From: Clostridiales bacterium
GTDB lineage: Bacteria > Bacillota > Clostridia > Oscillospirales > Acutalibacteraceae
NCBI GenBank assembly: GCA_019419895.1
Contig: JAHZIE010000045.1
Coordinates: 1-6,786 of the forward strand
Reading direction: 5' to 3'
Length of the DNA: 6,786 nucleotides
The notes under the pieces are model-generated. The model ran no database searches, had not been told where the DNA came from, and saw nothing but the letters and a program-made list of their open reading frames with translations. This document shows positions 4,841 to 6,786 of this stretch, piece by piece (the stretch's first letter is position 1; the number at the start of each line of letters is the position of its first letter). The translations under genes and the position numbers were made by a program.

Positions 4841-5848
4841 TTATTCTGACTTTGCCCGCGCTTTCAAAAAGCGTTTGGTCATATCCTCAATGACATACTT
4901 TTGCCCTTCATCCACAAGCATCTGTACCATGTCAAAACCCGGACGACGATTGCCTTCAATAAGAAGGGGGCCTTCCTCCGTAATCGCTACATCCCAACCG
5001 ATCACCGTCATCTCAGGATGCATACGACAGGCGTCATAGACCATGGCCTTGACCTCTTCCCACCTGGGGATTTGAAAGCCCTTGAATACCACGCCTGTAG
5101 AAGGATGTCGTTCAAACCGGTTCATCGCCTTATCCATCGCCGGACCAGTGACAACACCGGTATCATTATCCACAACCGCGCTCATGCCGCCGCTGTGAAA
5201 ATTGTCTACCACCGCGCCATTATTTCCTACCCGAACGGAACAGAAAAAGATTTGGGGATCATCCTCAATATTGCAGGTCATCACACGGATGGTATTGACG
5301 CTCGACGGATTGAGCGCCGCCATTTCTTTGGACTGAACAATCACCTGCTCCAAATAATAGCGGTTGTCAATCAAAAACTGATAATATTTTTTTCTGTCAG
5401 ATACATCGGCTAAAGAAGCCTTAAAGATCCCTCCTCCGCCCAAGCCGTCAATGGGCTTGACCATAAAGGTGTCGTGCCTGTCCAAAAAAGAGGAATAGGC
5501 TTCATAATTATTCCCATCGGGGTAAATCCATTCCCTGCCGTTATATTTTGCAAATTCCCGCAGAAAATTAGGCTTGACGGAAAAATTCTTTTTATACTTT
5601 GGATCATTAACCAGAGTATAAAACTTATCCTGCGTCTTGACGACTGCGTATTTTTTGCGCTCCTTGTAGCTTCTCTTGTAAAACTCATAATTGAAGTAAT
5701 CTGTCAAGGCACTGCCAAAAACCAATGTGCTCACCGCGACATCCAGGGTCAGTATCACACTACTGCGGTGTTCCTTCTTTGCAACTTCCTTAATATTCTG
5801 AAAAAAGCGGCCATAATCCGCATGAATGACCTGAGAAAAAAAGTTCAT
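4841..5848 (-). CDS. ATP-grasp enzyme, sugar-transfer-associated family
   Basis: The 335-residue protein has ATP-grasp features of the sugar-transfer-associated group (Pfam ATPgrasp_ST-like). The N-terminal region contains the family segment YFNYEFYKRSYKERKKYAVV (residues 51-70). The nucleotide-binding lysine and glycine-rich loop are in MVKPIDGLGGGGIF (Lys131, Gly135-140). LEQVIVQ (Glu167) and VNTIRVMT (Arg188) follow. The metal-binding end is GWDVAITEEGPLLIEGN (Asp286, Glu298, Asn300), followed by RRPGFDMVQ. All expected ATP and Mg positions are present, so it should be a carboxylate-amine or similar ligase, but the substrate is not known. Relatives often occur in polysaccharide clusters; no glycosyltransferase is visible here. 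The ATG at 5848 has AAGGTG about six or seven bases upstream. A strong promoter lies 53 bases upstream. It is followed by hup; in Bacillus no such gene occurs between mazG and yabO. Confidence 0.85.
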   Translation of the reverse strand: MNFFSQVIHADYGRFFQNIKEVAKKEHRSSVILTLDVAVSTLVFGSALTDYFNYEFYKRSYKERKKYAVVKTQDKFYTLVNDPKYKKNFSVKPNFLREFAKYNGREWIYPDGNNYEAYSSFLDRHDTFMVKPIDGLGGGGIFKASLADVSDRKKYYQFLIDNRYYLEQVIVQSKEMAALNPSSVNTIRVMTCNIEDDPQIFFCSVRVGNNGAVVDNFHSGGMSAVVDNDTGVVTGPAMDKAMNRFERHPSTGVVFKGFQIPRWEEVKAMVYDACRMHPEMTVIGWDVAITEEGPLLIEGNRRPGFDMVQMLVDEGQKYVIEDMTKRFLKARAKSE

Positions 5849-5900
5849 CTATTTCACCTTTTTACATCCCTGTTATTCCATCTGCAATCTCGTCTCTAAC

Positions 5901-5929
5901 ATAATAACCCACCTGTCCCATTTTGTCAA
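5901..5929 (-). promoter_or_regulatory. Strong sigma-A promoter upstream of the ATP-grasp gene
   Basis: On the minus strand a perfect TTGACA (5929-5924) is followed after exactly 17 bases by TATTAT (5906-5901, 5/6 to TATAAT). The predicted start near 5894 gives a leader of about 45 bases before the ATG at 5848. It lies in the gap after mazG, so the ATP-grasp gene and probably hup can be transcribed independently of mazG. Confidence 0.8.
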
Positions 5930-5952
5930 CAAATTTGCGGTTCTTCGGGCGT

Positions 5953-6765
5953 TTATTTCCCAGAAAGACGGGCTTTTGCCTCTTCCCAAAGCTGATCCAG
6001 AACGGACAGTCCGGCATTTTGCATATCAATCCCCTGTTGGGCCGCCAGTTCCTCCACCAGGGCAAATCTGCTGATAAACTTTTCACAGGCGGCATTCAGA
6101 CTCTGCTCCGCGTCCACATTCAAAAAGCGGGAAACATTCACCACAGAAAAGAGCAGATCCCCCAGTTCCTCTCCACAGGCCGCGGCATCATTCTCATCCA
6201 TGGCTTTTCTGACCTCCGCCAGCTCCTCTTCCACCTTATCCAAAGCGCCGTCCATTTTTTCCCAGTCAAAACCAACCCGCGCCGCCTTTTGCTGCACCTT
6301 GGCCGCCCGGATCAGCGCTGGAAGCCCCTTGGCAATGGAACGCATGGAATCCGTCTGTCCCTTCTGTGCCTTTTCCACCCGTTTCAGGGCGTCCCAATTG
6401 CGAAGGACCTCAGAAGTGTTTTCCGTCTTGACGTTTCCAAAAACATGGGGGTGGCGGTAAATCAGCTTTTTGCAGACCCCATCGGCCACATCGCCGAAAT
6501 CAAAGTTCCCCTTCTCCTCTTCCATCCTGGCGTGAAAGACAACCTGCATCAGGATATCCCCCAATTCTTCCTTTAAGCCGTCCGTATCCTGATTGTCGAT
6601 AGCCTCCAGAACCTCATAGGATTCTTCAATCAAATTGCTGCGGATGGATTTATGATCCTGTTCCGCATCCCAAGGACAGCCGCCGGGAGAACGCAAAATT
6701 TTCATAATCTCCAGCAGATCCTGAACATCATACTTCTCTTTCGTTTGAAATTTCAAAAAATCCAC
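5953..6765 (-). CDS. mazG: Nucleoside triphosphate pyrophosphohydrolase MazG
   Basis: The 270-residue protein carries two MazG folds. The first has GGCPWDAEQDHKSIRSNLIEE (residues 28-48, beginning at the GGCPWD signature). It contains the metal-binding set Glu47, Glu48, Glu51, then Glu67 and Asp70 in LKEELGDIL, and YRHPHVFG (103-110). The second has RVGFDWEK, a Glu-rich helix around 178-184 and GEELGDLLFSVVN (Glu199, Glu200, Asp203). The family hydrolyses NTPs and dNTPs to monophosphates and pyrophosphate, clearing aberrant nucleotides and possibly affecting (p)ppGpp. The length fits the stand-alone two-domain form; unlike B. subtilis YabN there is no N-terminal tetrapyrrole-methylase domain in the visible frame. 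The start is GTG (6765-6763) with AAGGA five bases upstream, and the family N-terminus supports it. No terminator is seen after the gene. Confidence 0.95.
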   Translation of the reverse strand: MDFLKFQTKEKYDVQDLLEIMKILRSPGGCPWDAEQDHKSIRSNLIEESYEVLEAIDNQDTDGLKEELGDILMQVVFHARMEEEKGNFDFGDVADGVCKKLIYRHPHVFGNVKTENTSEVLRNWDALKRVEKAQKGQTDSMRSIAKGLPALIRAAKVQQKAARVGFDWEKMDGALDKVEEELAEVRKAMDENDAAACGEELGDLLFSVVNVSRFLNVDAEQSLNAACEKFISRFALVEELAAQQGIDMQNAGLSVLDQLWEEAKARLSGK

Positions 6766-6786
6766 CTTTTTCCTTAACTTTTTAAT

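Noticed and set aside
4841..4880. Possible hup promoter (TTGAAA with an AT-rich box) in the 3' end of the ATP-grasp gene
   Set aside because: The -10 match is poor at every acceptable spacing; too weak to annotate.
5923..6576. 217-codon open frame on the plus strand opposite mazG
   Set aside because: It is antisense to a clear MazG gene, its translation is rich in His/Pro/Leu like a complement shadow, and it has no recognisable family.

Overview
This window looks like chromosomal DNA from an endospore-forming, low-to-mid GC Clostridia-type Firmicute; an Oscillospiraceae-like member is my guess from protein style only. Every supported gene is on the minus strand, so transcription runs from high to low coordinates. 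Two sporulation genes (yabP, yabQ) sit in the order mazG - hup - rqcP - yabP - yabQ - divIC - S1 protein. This is the Bacillus subtilis yabN-yabO-yabP-yabQ-divIC-yabR neighbourhood with hup added, as is common in Clostridia.

Layout in order of transcription. (1) 6765-5953: MazG NTP pyrophosphohydrolase. (2) 5929-5901: a strong sigma-A-type promoter, followed by an ATP-grasp enzyme of the sugar-transfer-associated family (5848-4841) and HU (4778-4506), closed by a strong intrinsic terminator (4490-4460). (3) 4401-2389: RqcP (ribosome quality control), YabP and YabQ (sporulation), DivIC (cell division) and an S1-domain RNA-binding protein, closed by a second strong terminator (2346-2310). A sigma-E-like promoter candidate lies just upstream of yabP. 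(4) 2165-1: an imidazolonepropionase-like amidohydrolase, the alpha subunit of a class I [4Fe-4S] fumarase/tartrate dehydratase, and the first 22 codons of a probable THUMP-type RNA methyltransferase running off the window edge.

The cluster mixes housekeeping (nucleotide-pool cleaning, nucleoid protein, rescue of stalled ribosomes, division) with mother-cell sporulation genes. The embedded sigma-E-like promoter would let yabPQ be induced separately. Several genes start with GTG or TTG, and divIC begins inside the 3' end of yabQ. I revised three starts from the longest open frame: yabP to a GTG at 4084, rqcP to an ATG at 4401 and hup to an ATG at 4778.

I found no RNA gene, CRISPR array, mobile element, phage gene or clearly new multi-gene system. 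The points most worth checking are the ATP-grasp gene of unknown substrate placed between mazG and hup, the fumarase alpha gene without an adjacent beta gene, and the sigma-E-like promoter. No stretch above 300 bases lacks a gene; the longest gap (2166-2388) holds a terminator and a weak promoter candidate.
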